Shown here piece by piece: positions 1 to 6,533 of a DNA stretch of 9,073 bases. The stretch comes from Zoogloeaceae bacterium (GTDB lineage: Bacteria; Pseudomonadota; Gammaproteobacteria; Burkholderiales; Rhodocyclaceae): assembly GCA_031273145.1 (NCBI GenBank), contig JAISSL010000213.1, positions 1 through 9,073 on the forward strand, in the 5' to 3' direction. Position numbers and translations under genes: made by a program. The notes beneath the pieces were generated by a model. The model was not told where the DNA came from. It saw only the letters and a list, made by a program, of their open reading frames with translations, and searched no databases. Every line of letters begins with the position of its first letter. The first letter of the stretch is position 1.

Positions 1-24
1 CCGACACATGAGCGAGACTGCATC

Positions 25-41
25 CCAAGGCAAAGCCTTGG
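25..41. repeat. Perfect hairpin, 7-bp arms with 3-nt loop
   Basis: CCAAGGC (25-31) and GCCTTGG (35-41) are exact reverse complements around an AAA loop. No T-run follows on either strand, so it does not look like an intrinsic terminator. Its role is unknown; it is one of several hairpins packed into this stretch. Confidence 0.5.
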
Positions 42-71
42 CAAGCAGAGAAAAAGTCAGGGGAAAGCTGG

Positions 72-91
72 AAAAAACGCCGGAACCGGCG
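72..91 (-). terminator. Intrinsic terminator, GC hairpin plus T6
   Basis: On the minus strand CGCCG-GTTC-CGGCG (91-78) forms a 5-bp all-GC stem with a tetraloop, followed immediately by six T (77-72). The stem is short, but the geometry is that of a rho-independent terminator. It would end either read-through from the fab operon or the candidate small transcript starting near 166. Confidence 0.45.
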
Positions 92-121
92 GGTGAAGCA
101 GAAGAAGAGGAAACGTCAGGC

Positions 122-139
122 AGCGGCAAATATGCCGCT
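122..139. repeat. Perfect hairpin, 7-bp arms with 4-nt loop
   Basis: AGCGGCA (122-128) and TGCCGCT (133-139) are exact reverse complements around an AATA loop. It lies 7 nt from the 15-G run. On the minus strand it would be the first stem of the candidate small RNA. Confidence 0.5.
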
Positions 140-146
140 AGAATGC

Positions 147-161
147 GGGGGGGGGGGGGGG
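147..161. repeat. Homopolymer of 15 G (C on the minus strand)
   Basis: Fifteen consecutive G, by far the longest homopolymer in the window. Tracts of this length slip during replication and underlie phase variation in several pathogens (established). They are also error-prone in sequencing and a common site of misassembly, so the exact length is uncertain. In the plus-strand frame open from position 8 the tract falls near the end, so each change of one G would give a different C-terminus. On the minus strand it would lie a few bases after a predicted transcription start. Confidence 0.9.
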
Positions 162-171
162 TAACTTGTTG

Positions 172-193
172 ATTATAAAGGCTTTTTCCAGAA
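172..193 (-). promoter_or_regulatory. Minus-strand promoter-like site with perfect -10
   Basis: TATAAT lies at 172-177 on the minus strand. The best upstream -35 at suitable distance is TTGTGT (16-bp spacer), which matches only three of six consensus bases. The predicted start is near 165-167, just before the C tract. No gene starts in the following sequence within the window, which is what led me to consider a non-coding transcript. Confidence 0.35.
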
Positions 194-281
194 ACACAAT
201 GAGTGCCCTCAAAAATTCCGATTCAGTTGAAATGCCGCCACCATGACGCGCGAACGGACGCATTATTGCACAAAATTTTAT

Positions 282-322
282 CTTGCGGACGGCAATTTTT
301 AAAAAGCATCGCCGTCCGCAAG
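282..322 (-). terminator. Likely terminator of the fab operon, 12-bp stem
   Basis: CTTGCGGACGGC (282-293) and GCCGTCCGCAAG (311-322) are perfect 12-bp inverted repeats around a 17-nt A/T-rich loop. On the minus strand the hairpin begins about a dozen bases after the ygfX stop and is followed by ATAAAATTTTGTG, an A/T-rich but imperfect U-tract. Position and stem strength favour the 3' end of the operon, acting as terminator or as an RNA-stabilising end. Termination efficiency cannot be judged from the sequence. Confidence 0.6.
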
Positions 323-333
323 GACACGGCAAA

Positions 334-792
334 TCAACTGCTTTTCTGTCCCCAGCGCAACCAGATATTGAGCCGTCGCAGGTTATCTACCCCGTCTGCC
401 TTAAAACTGTCGGCAAGCAAAACCAGTGTGCCGCCGACGGGTGTCTCCTCTCCACGCCAGGAAAAAACGATAAGCCAAGGCAGCGCCAATGCGCCCGAAG
501 CAGGACGCGCCAAAAGCTGATTTTCCGGCGCGTCGTCTGTCAAATCAGATGCGTGCGAGAGGCGCAAACGCCCATCTGCCGCCAGAATAAGCCGTTTGGG
601 CTGACGAGCAAGCGCGCGAAGCGCAGTCCAGAAATTCCAGACCAGAAACAACAGAAAAAGCGCCTGTCCCCACAGCGGCCACGGGGAAAAAAGCCCGCCC
701 GCCGCCGCAAGTCCATGCGCGACCCACAAAAAAATACGCAACCGGCGCGAAGGGGCAAGTTCCAGCAAAACAGGAAAAGCCAACGTCTCCAT
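334..792 (-). CDS. ygfX: YgfX/CptA-family inner-membrane protein
   Basis: A 152-residue protein with two predicted transmembrane helices at about residues 18-37 and 41-60, then a soluble C-terminal part. It ends in LLADSFKADGVDNLRRLNIWLRW-like sequence, which matches the YgfX pattern of a 'DS..ADxxRRLRxWLRW' tail. The E. coli homologue has been described as a toxin-like protein affecting cell shape (CptA); its role in betaproteobacteria is not established. It lies 56 bp downstream of fabF, the usual betaproteobacterial position between fabF and rpoE. The ATG at 790-792 has an AGGGGA ribosome binding site 8 nt upstream. Family assignment rests on topology, tail motif and context, because this family diverges quickly. 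It is probably the last gene of the operon, since a strong hairpin follows its stop. Confidence 0.75.
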   Translation of the reverse strand: METLAFPVLLELAPSRRLRIFLWVAHGLAAAGGLFSPWPLWGQALFLLFLVWNFWTALRALARQPKRLILAADGRLRLSHASDLTDDAPENQLLARPASGALALPWLIVFSWRGEETPVGGTLVLLADSFKADGVDNLRRLNIWLRWGQKSS

Positions 793-848
793 CCGTTCTT
801 TCCCCTGTCAGCAGGACACAGACAGCAGGTCTTGCAGATTGCAAGACC

Positions 849-2084
849 TCAAATCCGCTTAAAGACCAGCGAACCGTTCGTGCCGCCAAAGCCAAAATTG
901 TTGTTGAGCGCAATCTGAATCGGCATGTTACGCGCAACGTTCGCGCAGTAATCCAGATCGCATTCCGGGTCGGGCGTGACAAGATTGATGGTCGGCGGGG
1001 AAATCTGATGATGGAGCGCCAGCACCGTAAAAAGCGATTCAATCCCGCCCGCGCCGCCCAGCAGATGCCCGGTCATGGATTTCGTGGAATTGACCACCAG
1101 CTTCTTAGCGGCATCCCCAAAGGCGAGCTTGATAGCTTCCGTCTCGTTCTTGTCGCCCAGCGGCGTAGACGTGCCATGCGCGTTCAGGTATTGCACCTCA
1201 TCCGTATTGACCCCGGCATTCTTGAGCGCCGCCAACATGCAGCGGCGCGGGCCATCCGCATTGGGCGCGGTGATGTGGTGGGCATCCCCGCTCATGCCGT
1301 AGCCGATCAATTCAGCGTACATCTTTGCGCCCCGCGCTTTTGCGTGCTCGTATTCTTCCAGCACCAGAATACCCGCGCCTTCGCTCAGGACAAAACCATC
1401 CCGATCCTTATCCCAGGGACGGCTCGCTTCCTCCGGCGCGTCATTCCGGGTCGAAAGCGCCTTTGCGGCACAAAAGCCGCCTAGCCCCAGGGTACTGATA
1501 CAGCCTTCCGAGCCGCCCGCAAGCATCACGTCGGCATCGCCGTATTCGATGATACGTCCCGCCTCCCCAATGCAATGCGTGCCCGTGGTACAGGCGCTGA
1601 CCAGCGCGATATTCGGCCCCTTGAAGCCGAACTCGATGGAAAGATTGCCGGAAATCATGTTGATGATGGCTCCGGGCACAAAGAAGGGAGAAATCTTGCG
1701 TATCCCGCCAGCCAGCGCGTCGCCATAGCTCTTCTCAATCCCCGGCAGACCGCCAATGCCGGAACCGATGCAAATGCCGGTCCGTTCCGCCTCCGCCTCC
1801 GTTGGATGCTCAAGACCGGCATCGCGCACCGCCTCAATCCCGGCCGCTATGCCGTAGTGGATGAAAAAATCCATCCGGCGGGCATCCTTGGCCGCAATGT
1901 ATTGGGTCACGTCGAAATCCCGCACTTCCCCCGCGATACGGCTGGGGAAGGCGGATGCGTCCAGACGACTGACCGCGCGAATGCCGGAACGACCCGCGAC
2001 AATATTCTGCCAGGCCGTCTCAACCGAGTTTCCAACCGGGCTGATGATGCCAAGACCCGTCACAACGACTCTGCGATGCGCCAT
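849..2084 (-). CDS. fabF: Beta-ketoacyl-ACP synthase II (KAS II)
   Basis: FabF condenses malonyl-ACP with a growing acyl-ACP, the elongation step of type II fatty acid synthesis in the cytosol, and is the synthase that makes cis-vaccenate precursors. The protein has 411 residues, the normal length. The catalytic triad is visible: Cys165 in SACTTGTH, His303 in NAHGTSTPLGD and His340 in STKSMTGHLLGGAGG, with Lys335 just before it. The glycine-rich C-terminal NNNFGFGGTN motif is present at about 393-402. I chose the ATG at 2082-2084 (MAHRRVVVTGLG) over an in-frame ATG 27 nt upstream, because GGGAG lies 6 nt before it and the family begins with (M)xxRRVVVTG. It sits 72 bp after acpP, with a hairpin in the gap. 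Confidence 0.97.
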   Translation of the reverse strand: MAHRRVVVTGLGIISPVGNSVETAWQNIVAGRSGIRAVSRLDASAFPSRIAGEVRDFDVTQYIAAKDARRMDFFIHYGIAAGIEAVRDAGLEHPTEAEAERTGICIGSGIGGLPGIEKSYGDALAGGIRKISPFFVPGAIINMISGNLSIEFGFKGPNIALVSACTTGTHCIGEAGRIIEYGDADVMLAGGSEGCISTLGLGGFCAAKALSTRNDAPEEASRPWDKDRDGFVLSEGAGILVLEEYEHAKARGAKMYAELIGYGMSGDAHHITAPNADGPRRCMLAALKNAGVNTDEVQYLNAHGTSTPLGDKNETEAIKLAFGDAAKKLVVNSTKSMTGHLLGGAGGIESLFTVLALHHQISPPTINLVTPDPECDLDYCANVARNMPIQIALNNNFGFGGTNGSLVFKRI

Positions 2085-2113
2085 TTTACGCTCCCAATGC
2101 AATGCGTCCATAA

Positions 2114-2140
2114 GGAAGCCGGCCTTAGAAGCCGGCTTCC
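2114..2140 (-). promoter_or_regulatory. acpP-fabF intergenic hairpin (attenuator or 3' stabiliser)
   Basis: GGAAGCCGGC (2114-2123) and GCCGGCTTCC (2131-2140) are perfect 10-bp inverted repeats with a 7-nt loop. The hairpin starts 16 nt downstream of the acpP stop on the minus strand. Only CTT-type sequence follows, not a clear U-run, so full termination is unlikely. Partial termination, or protection of the acpP message from 3' exonucleases, would fit the large excess of ACP that cells need over FabF. Confidence 0.6.
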
Positions 2141-2156
2141 GAGAACAGGACGCCCT

Positions 2157-2396
2157 TTATTTTTTCAGGTGAGCCGCGATGTACTCGGATGCTTTTGCAA
2201 CCGTCGTAATCTTTTCGGCCTCTTCATCGGGAATTTCGCAATCGAATTCCTCTTCCAGCGCCATCACCAGCTCGACGGCATCCAGAGAATCGGCGCCCAG
2301 GTCATCCACGAAAGAAGAATCGTCCTTGACATCCTTTTCATCTACGCCAAGTTGCTCAACCACGACCTTCTTGACGCGCGCAATGATTTGTTCCAT
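2157..2396 (-). CDS. acpP: Acyl carrier protein
   Basis: AcpP carries acyl intermediates on a phosphopantetheine arm through fatty acid synthesis, and also supplies acyl groups to PlsX and other acyltransferases. The protein has 79 residues, is very acidic, and shows the attachment motif [18 protein letters not shown] with the modified Ser37 in DSL. The ATG at 2394-2396 ([10 protein letters not shown]) is preferred over an upstream in-frame ATG at 2433-2435. It has a strong AAGGAG 7 nt upstream, and the family starts at this point. An extended -10 promoter in the fabG-acpP gap and a hairpin on the 3' side suggest a separately boosted message. Identity is essentially certain. Confidence 0.98.
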   Translation of the reverse strand: MEQIIARVKKVVVEQLGVDEKDVKDDSSFVDDLGADSLDAVELVMALEEEFDCEIPDEEAEKITTVAKASEYIAAHLKK

Positions 2397-2438
2397 TGAA
2401 ATGCTCCTTCCCATGACGGGATTTAAAAAAACCAAGAT

Positions 2439-2447
2439 ATTCTACCA
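2439..2447 (-). promoter_or_regulatory. Predicted internal promoter of acpP (extended -10)
   Basis: On the minus strand TGGTAGAAT (2447-2439) is an extended -10 element: TGn followed by TAGAAT, five of six matches to TATAAT. No good -35 is present, which is common for extended -10 promoters. The predicted start near 2432 gives a leader of about 36 nt carrying the AAGGAG site. A dedicated acpP promoter within the fab cluster is known in E. coli, which makes this plausible. Confidence 0.45.
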
Positions 2448-2471
2448 AAAAATGCGGCAAGAAAAATTGCC
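2447..2471 (-). terminator. Weak fabG attenuator, hairpin plus T6
   Basis: Directly after the fabG stop, the minus strand reads GGCAA-TTTTTC-TTGCC (2471-2456), then GCA and six T (2452-2447). The stem is only 5 bp, so it is at best a partial terminator. It abuts the acpP promoter and may help separate acpP transcription from the upstream genes. Confidence 0.35.
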
Positions 2472-3236
2472 TCACTCCATGTACATACCCCCATTGACAT
2501 GCAGGGTCGTTCCCGTGATGTACGCAGCGGCCGGCGAAGCCAGAAACGCCACGGCATTCGCCACATCGTCCGGGTCGCCGAACCTGCCCATCGGGATGGC
2601 GCCTTGCAGGGCGGTACGCTGCGCTTCCGGCAAACTGCGGGTCATGTCGGTATCAATGAAGCCCGGCGCAACACAATTGACCGTAATGTTGCGGCTGGCC
2701 AACTCCCGCGCCAGCGCCCGGCTCATCCCGGCAACGCCCGCCTTGGCCGCGCAGTAATTGGCCTGTCCGGCATTGCCCGCGTGTCCGACCACCGAAGTGA
2801 TGTTGATGATTCTTCCGCCCTTCGCCTTCATCATCGGGCGAATAAAGACGCGGGACATGCGAAAAACCGCTTTCAGATTGGTCTCAAGCACTGCGTCCCA
2901 TTCCTCGTCCTTCATCCGCATCGCCAGATTATCGCTGGTAATGCCCGCATTATTCACCAAAATACCCGGCGCGGCGGAAAATTCTTTTTCGATGGCGGTC
3001 AGAGCCGCATCAATATGCGCGGCATCGCACACATTCAAGACCAGGCCGGAGCCTTTCGCGCCGATCGCCTTCAATGCGTCGGAAAACGCATTCGCGCCCT
3101 CCGCATCCATCGCGCCACCAATGACGGTTGCGCCTTCCCGCGCTAGTCTCAGGGCAATGGCCTTGCCAATCCCGCGCGAAGCGCCCGTAACCAGCGCAAT
3201 TTGTCCCGCAAGGGGAAGATTCGTCGTATCTGTCAT
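2472..3236 (-). CDS. fabG: 3-oxoacyl-ACP reductase
   Basis: FabG reduces beta-ketoacyl-ACP with NADPH, the first reduction of each elongation cycle. The 254-residue protein is a classical short-chain dehydrogenase with all landmarks: the nucleotide-binding TGASRGIG at 17-24, NNAG at 95-98, Asn120, Ser148 in NITSVVG, and Tyr161/Lys165 in YCAAKAG. It ends in the family-typical HVNGGMYM. The ATG at 3234-3236 (MTDTTNLPLAGQIALVTG) is chosen over a 39-residue upstream extension that would lie inside fabD. GGAG sits 8 nt before it, and the start is 5 nt after the fabD stop, indicating translational coupling. Cytosolic; works with FabD, FabF and AcpP encoded on either side. Confidence 0.97.
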   Translation of the reverse strand: MTDTTNLPLAGQIALVTGASRGIGKAIALRLAREGATVIGGAMDAEGANAFSDALKAIGAKGSGLVLNVCDAAHIDAALTAIEKEFSAAPGILVNNAGITSDNLAMRMKDEEWDAVLETNLKAVFRMSRVFIRPMMKAKGGRIINITSVVGHAGNAGQANYCAAKAGVAGMSRALARELASRNITVNCVAPGFIDTDMTRSLPEAQRTALQGAIPMGRFGDPDDVANAVAFLASPAAAYITGTTLHVNGGMYME

Positions 3237-3241
3237 AACCT

Positions 3242-4186
3242 TTACTCCAGAGTGAGATTCGCTTCCAGCGCGGCAGCATCTGCCAGCGCAATGCCGGTCA
3301 CGCCATCGGCGCAACGCTTGGCAAGCCCCGCCAGCACCCTGCCGGGACCACATTCAACCACCTGCCCCACGCCTTCCGCTGCCATTCGACGGATGATTTC
3401 CACCCAGCGCACAGGCCGGTAAGCCTGCCGCACCAGGGCATCGCGTATTTTTTCCGGCGTGGATTCTACCGCCACATCCACGTTATTGATGACGGGAATT
3501 TTCGGGGGACGAAATTCTGTTTTTTCCAGAGCCACCGCGAGTTTTTCCGCCGCAGGCCGCATCAGGGAGGCATGGAACGGCGCGGATACCGGCAAGGCCA
3601 ACGCGCGTTTCGCGCCCTTTTCCTTGCACAATTCCATTGCCCGCTCAACCGCCTGTTTGTGACCGGCAATCACTGTTTGCCCTACGGCATTGAAATTGAC
3701 CGCTTCCGCCACGCCGCCCGTCTCGGCACTCGCGGCGGCACAGGCCGCATGAACGGCTTCATCTTCCAGCCCCATGATCGCCGCCATGCCTCCGCTGCCA
3801 AGCGGCACCGCTTCCTGCATCGCCGCCGCGCGCAAACGAACCAGAGGCACGGTATCCGCAAACGTAAGCACCTCGGCAGCCACCAGCGCCGAATATTCGC
3901 CCAGGCTGTGTCCGGCAAGGCAAGCCGGGTTTTTTCCGCCCTTTGCCTGCCAGAGCCGCCAGACCGCCACGCCAGCCGTCAGCATCACCGGCTGGGTATT
4001 GACCGTCTGCGCGAGCGTCTCGCTACTGCCGGAGGCCACCATCTCCCACAAATCCTCGCCTAAAGCATTCGAGGCTTCGGAAAATACGGCGCGCACAACG
4101 GCAGCATCCTTTTCGTTCGCGGTATAGGCGGCCATCATGCCGACCGACTGCGAACCCTGTCCCGGAAAAACAAAAGCAAATGACAT
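3242..4186 (-). CDS. fabD: Malonyl-CoA:ACP transacylase
   Basis: FabD moves malonate from CoA to AcpP, providing the two-carbon donor for FabH and FabF. The 314-residue protein opens with FVFPGQGSQ (residues 5-13) and has the nucleophile Ser94 in GHSLGEYS, Arg119 in the LRAAAMQEAVP segment, His205 in SAPFHASLM and Gln254 in VRQAYRPVRW, matching the catalytic and substrate-binding residues of the E. coli enzyme. The ATG at 4184-4186 is used because the family begins just before the FPGQGSQ motif. An upstream in-frame ATG at 4339 would add about 50 residues that overlap fabH and have no counterpart. AAGGA precedes the start by 10 nt and the gap to fabH is 13 nt. Confidence 0.97.
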   Translation of the reverse strand: MSFAFVFPGQGSQSVGMMAAYTANEKDAAVVRAVFSEASNALGEDLWEMVASGSSETLAQTVNTQPVMLTAGVAVWRLWQAKGGKNPACLAGHSLGEYSALVAAEVLTFADTVPLVRLRAAAMQEAVPLGSGGMAAIMGLEDEAVHAACAAASAETGGVAEAVNFNAVGQTVIAGHKQAVERAMELCKEKGAKRALALPVSAPFHASLMRPAAEKLAVALEKTEFRPPKIPVINNVDVAVESTPEKIRDALVRQAYRPVRWVEIIRRMAAEGVGQVVECGPGRVLAGLAKRCADGVTGIALADAAALEANLTLE

Positions 4187-4199
4187 GATGTCTTCGTCC

Positions 4200-5186
4200 T
4201 TAAAATTCAAAAAGCGCCGCGCCCCAGGTAAACCCGCCGCCAACGCCTTCCAGCAGCACGCGCTGCCCTTTTTTGATGCGTCCATCCCGCACCGCCTCAT
4301 CCAACGCAAGCGGCACGGAAGCAGCCGACGTATTGCCATGCCGCTCCACGGTCACGATAACCTTTTCCCGCGCCAGCCCCATTTTCCGGCTGGTCGCGTC
4401 AATGATGCGAATGTTGGCCTGATGCGGAATCAGCCAGTCAATCTCCCGGCTTTCCATGCCCGCCGCCTGACAACATTCTTCCGCCACTGAGGCAAGTACC
4501 CGCACGGCATTCTTGAAAACGGCCTGCCCTTCCATCCGCAGGAAAGGGTCGCCCCAAACCTTGCCGGAACGAACCTGACCGGGAACGGAAAGAATGCCCG
4601 CTTGAGCGCCATCCGCGTGAAGGACGGAAGCCATGATACCGGGCGTATCGGAGGCTTCCAGCACCACCGCGCCCGCGCCATCGCCAAAGAGAACGCAGGT
4701 TCCCCGATCCTGCCAGTCGAGAATCGTGGAAAAGACATCCGAACCTACGACCAGCGCCTTTTTATGGGTGCCGGAACGGATAAATTTATCGGCCACCACA
4801 AGACCATAGACAAAGCCGCTGCACACGGCCTGCACGTCAAACGCGGTCGCGCCGTGATTGCCCAACGCGCCCTGCAACAGACAGGCGGTACTGGGAAAAA
4901 TATAATCCGGCGTGGACGTGGCGACAATCAGCAAATCCAGTTCAGCTGCGGTAAGACCCGCCATTGCCAACGCCCGTTCGGCGGCAATCTTCGCCATCGC
5001 ACCGGAATTCTCCCCCGGCGCGGCCAGATGCCGAAAACGAATGCCGGTACGCTCGATAATCCATTCATCGTCGGTATCAATGCCCCGCGCAATCAGGTCA
5101 AGATTGCTGACCGGCGCGCCGGGCAAATAGCCGCCCGTGCCGGTCAACCGGGCATAAACGGAACCGCTCTTCTCGCCGCTCTTCAT
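4200..5186 (-). CDS. fabH: Beta-ketoacyl-ACP synthase III (KAS III)
   Basis: FabH starts fatty acid chains by condensing acetyl-CoA (or a branched primer) with malonyl-ACP. The 328-residue protein carries the Cys-His-Asn triad: Cys122 in [11 protein letters not shown], His255 in [10 protein letters not shown] and Asn285 in [14 protein letters not shown]. It ends with [15 protein letters not shown], typical of the family. The N-terminus has about ten extra polar residues ([10 protein letters not shown]) before the conserved [12 protein letters not shown]. The ATG is nevertheless well supported, because it overlaps the plsX stop by 4 nt (ATGA) and has AAGGAG just upstream. That overlap implies translational coupling with plsX. 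Primer specificity cannot be read from the sequence. Confidence 0.96.
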   Translation of the reverse strand: MKSGEKSGSVYARLTGTGGYLPGAPVSNLDLIARGIDTDDEWIIERTGIRFRHLAAPGENSGAMAKIAAERALAMAGLTAAELDLLIVATSTPDYIFPSTACLLQGALGNHGATAFDVQAVCSGFVYGLVVADKFIRSGTHKKALVVGSDVFSTILDWQDRGTCVLFGDGAGAVVLEASDTPGIMASVLHADGAQAGILSVPGQVRSGKVWGDPFLRMEGQAVFKNAVRVLASVAEECCQAAGMESREIDWLIPHQANIRIIDATSRKMGLAREKVIVTVERHGNTSAASVPLALDEAVRDGRIKKGQRVLLEGVGGGFTWGAALFEF

Positions 5187-6244
5187 GCGTTCTCCTTTTC
5201 CGCCTGTTCGTCCGCTGCCGCGCCTTCTATGGCCTGCTGCCGTTCCCGCAACTCCGCCAGTTTGGCGCTGATGCGCTCCACCACCTGATTGCTGGCCGCA
5301 TCATACGCTCGTGCCAGGGCATGAGCAAAGGCTACCGCGTCCGCCCCGCCGTGGCTCTTCATGCTCAAGCCTTTCAGCCCCAAGAGGCTTGCGCCATTGT
5401 ACTGGCGCGGATCAAAACGCGCCTTGAAACGGTTCAAGACCGGCAACGCAACCAGAGCCGCCAGACGGGAGAAAAGGGAACGGGAAAATTCCTGCTTCAG
5501 CGAATGCGCCAGCATGTGCGCCAGCCCTTCTGAAGTCTTCAGCGCCACGTTGCCGACAAAGCCATCGCATACCACGACATCGGCCTCGCCCTGATAAATG
5601 CCATCCCCCTCTACATTGCCCACGAAGTTGAGGCCGGAGGCTTTCAGGAGCAGGGTCGCTTCCTTGACCACTTCATTGCCCTTGATTTCTTCTTCGCCAA
5701 TGTTGAGCAGCGCAACGCGGGGATACTCATTGTGATCCAGCGCCGCAGCCAGCATCGCGCCCATGATGCCGAACTGGAGCAGGTGCTCAGGCGTACAATC
5801 CACGTTCGCGCCCAAGTCAAGCATATAGACGCGCCCGTTGATGGTCGGCATGACCGGACAAATCGCGGGACGGTCAATCCCCGGCAACATTTTCAGGACG
5901 AAGCGGGACATCGCCATCAACGCGCCGGTATTCCCTGCCGAAAGCGAGCCGCACGCTTGTCCATCCTTGACCAGATTGAGCGCCAAACGCATGGAAGATT
6001 TTTTCTTGTTCTTCAGCGCTGAGGTGGGGGATTCATCCATCGCCACCACATCATCCGCATGGACGACCTCGTAGCGCCCCGCGCAATCGGCTCCGGCGGC
6101 AAGGAACGGCTCGATTTTCGCTTTCTGCCCGACCAGCATGACCTTCGCTTCCAGATGCCCGCGCAAAAAGGCGAAGGCAGCCGGAACCGTAACGGCGGGA
6201 CCGTAATCTCCCCCCATGCAATCAATGGCTATCGTATGCGACAT
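5183..6244 (-). CDS. plsX: Phosphate acyltransferase PlsX
   Basis: PlsX converts acyl-ACP and inorganic phosphate to acyl-phosphate, which the membrane acyltransferase PlsY uses to make lysophosphatidic acid. It is a peripheral membrane enzyme linking fatty acid and phospholipid synthesis. The 353-residue protein shows AIDCMGGD (6-13), SAGNTGA (102-108), LDLGANVDC (142-150), [10 protein letters not shown] (181-190), [11 protein letters not shown] (226-236), YNGASLLGL (282-290) and SHGGAD (297-302), all family signatures. A charged, probably disordered tail follows residue 330. The ATG at 6242-6244 fits the family start, but there is no real Shine-Dalgarno: the 20 nt before it are T-rich with only a GGG. 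The gene overlaps fabH by 4 nt and lies 87 nt after rpmF, with an attenuator-like hairpin in that gap. Confidence 0.96.
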   Translation of the reverse strand: MSHTIAIDCMGGDYGPAVTVPAAFAFLRGHLEAKVMLVGQKAKIEPFLAAGADCAGRYEVVHADDVVAMDESPTSALKNKKKSSMRLALNLVKDGQACGSLSAGNTGALMAMSRFVLKMLPGIDRPAICPVMPTINGRVYMLDLGANVDCTPEHLLQFGIMGAMLAAALDHNEYPRVALLNIGEEEIKGNEVVKEATLLLKASGLNFVGNVEGDGIYQGEADVVVCDGFVGNVALKTSEGLAHMLAHSLKQEFSRSLFSRLAALVALPVLNRFKARFDPRQYNGASLLGLKGLSMKSHGGADAVAFAHALARAYDAASNQVVERISAKLAELRERQQAIEGAAADEQAEKENA

Positions 6245-6247
6245 TCA

Positions 6248-6280
6248 AAAACCCAAAAACGAAAGGCAGGCAGCCCTGCC
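6248..6280 (-). terminator. rpmF-plsX attenuator-like hairpin with T-rich tail
   Basis: On the minus strand GGCAGG-GCTG-CCTGCC (6280-6265) forms a perfect 6-bp stem with a tetraloop, followed by TTTCGTTTTTGGGTTTTTG. It lies between the rpmF stop and the plsX start, about 20 nt before the plsX ATG. This resembles a leaky intrinsic terminator that would let the ribosomal protein message outnumber plsX-fab read-through. The T-rich tail also replaces the usual ribosome binding site of plsX. Confidence 0.5.
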
Positions 6281-6331
6281 CTGATGCCCAAAACGGCGCG
6301 AAATCCGACACGGAAACAAGCGACAGGACGC

Positions 6332-6511
6332 TTACTCGCCCTTGCCGGACGTGACCTTCCGCCCCCGGTAGTAACCGGCAGGCGAAATATGATGCCGCAA
6401 ATGCGTCTCGCCCGTCGTCTTTTCCACGGCAAGCGGGGGATTGGTCAGAAAATCGTGGGCGCGGTGCATCCCGCGCTTGGAAGGCGATTTCTTGTTTTGC
6501 TGAACAGCCAT
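6332..6511 (-). CDS. rpmF: 50S ribosomal protein L32
   Basis: A 59-residue basic protein, [20 protein letters not shown] at the start, then a [19 protein letters not shown] segment and a GYYRGRKV end. This is L32 of the large ribosomal subunit, in the cysteine-free form that does not bind zinc. The ATG at 6509-6511 has CAGGAG 7 nt upstream. The gene lies 22 nt after yceD, the same yceD-rpmF-plsX arrangement seen across proteobacteria, which couples ribosome and membrane lipid production. Its length and spacing are normal. Confidence 0.97.
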   Translation of the reverse strand: MAVQQNKKSPSKRGMHRAHDFLTNPPLAVEKTTGETHLRHHISPAGYYRGRKVTSGKGE

Positions 6512-6533
6512 TTCAATACTCCTGAAAACAAAA

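Larger units (their letters stand above)
72..166 (-). ncRNA. Candidate small RNA, about 95 nt (speculative)
   Basis: On the minus strand a perfect -10 hexamer TATAAT (172-177) predicts a start near 165-167. The transcript would open with a few bases, then 15 C (161-147), then a 7-bp hairpin (139-122). A pyrimidine-rich single-stranded stretch follows (about 114-95), including UUUCCUC, which is complementary to a Shine-Dalgarno-like GAGGAAA. It would end in a GC hairpin plus U6 (91-72). Promoter, structured body, open pyrimidine segment and intrinsic terminator together are the layout of many trans-acting small RNAs. All of this is inferred from sequence patterns; the -35 (TTGTGT, 16-bp spacer) is weak. 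It could instead be a leader for a gene beyond the left edge, or chance. Confidence 0.25.
1..333. other. Gene-poor, hairpin-rich region downstream of ygfX
   Basis: No recognisable protein is encoded here. The region holds four perfect inverted repeats (25-41, 78-91, 122-139, 282-322), a run of 15 G (147-161) and a perfect TATAAT on the minus strand (172-177). A plus-strand frame is open from the left edge to a stop at 170-172, with an ATG at 8. It uses AGA and AGG arginine codons that the real genes of this window avoid, it shows no ribosome binding site, and its product resembles nothing I know. In other betaproteobacteria rpoE and rseA commonly follow fabF-ygfX (family knowledge); they are not seen here, although they could lie beyond the left edge. 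Confidence 0.6.

Noticed and set aside
8..172. Small plus-strand ORF (54 codons, open to the left edge) ending in the G tract
   Set aside because: No ribosome binding site is seen, arginine codons are AGA/AGG instead of the CGC usual here, there is no family resemblance, and three hairpins lie inside it. Kept only as an alternative reading of the region; a longer gene entering from the left cannot be excluded.
138..332. 64-codon minus-strand frame (start in the 282-322 hairpin region, proline run at the end)
   Set aside because: It begins just outside a terminator-like stem, its proline run simply translates the C tract, and it has no ribosome binding site or family resemblance.
1575..2399. 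274-codon plus-strand open frame across fabF and acpP
   Set aside because: It is antisense to two catalytically intact, conserved genes and crosses their intergenic hairpin. The product has no recognisable pattern.
4187..4339. N-terminal extension of fabD into fabH
   Set aside because: The extra residues overlap the conserved end of fabH in another frame and FabD proteins start just before FPGQGSQ, so the ATG at 4186 is used.
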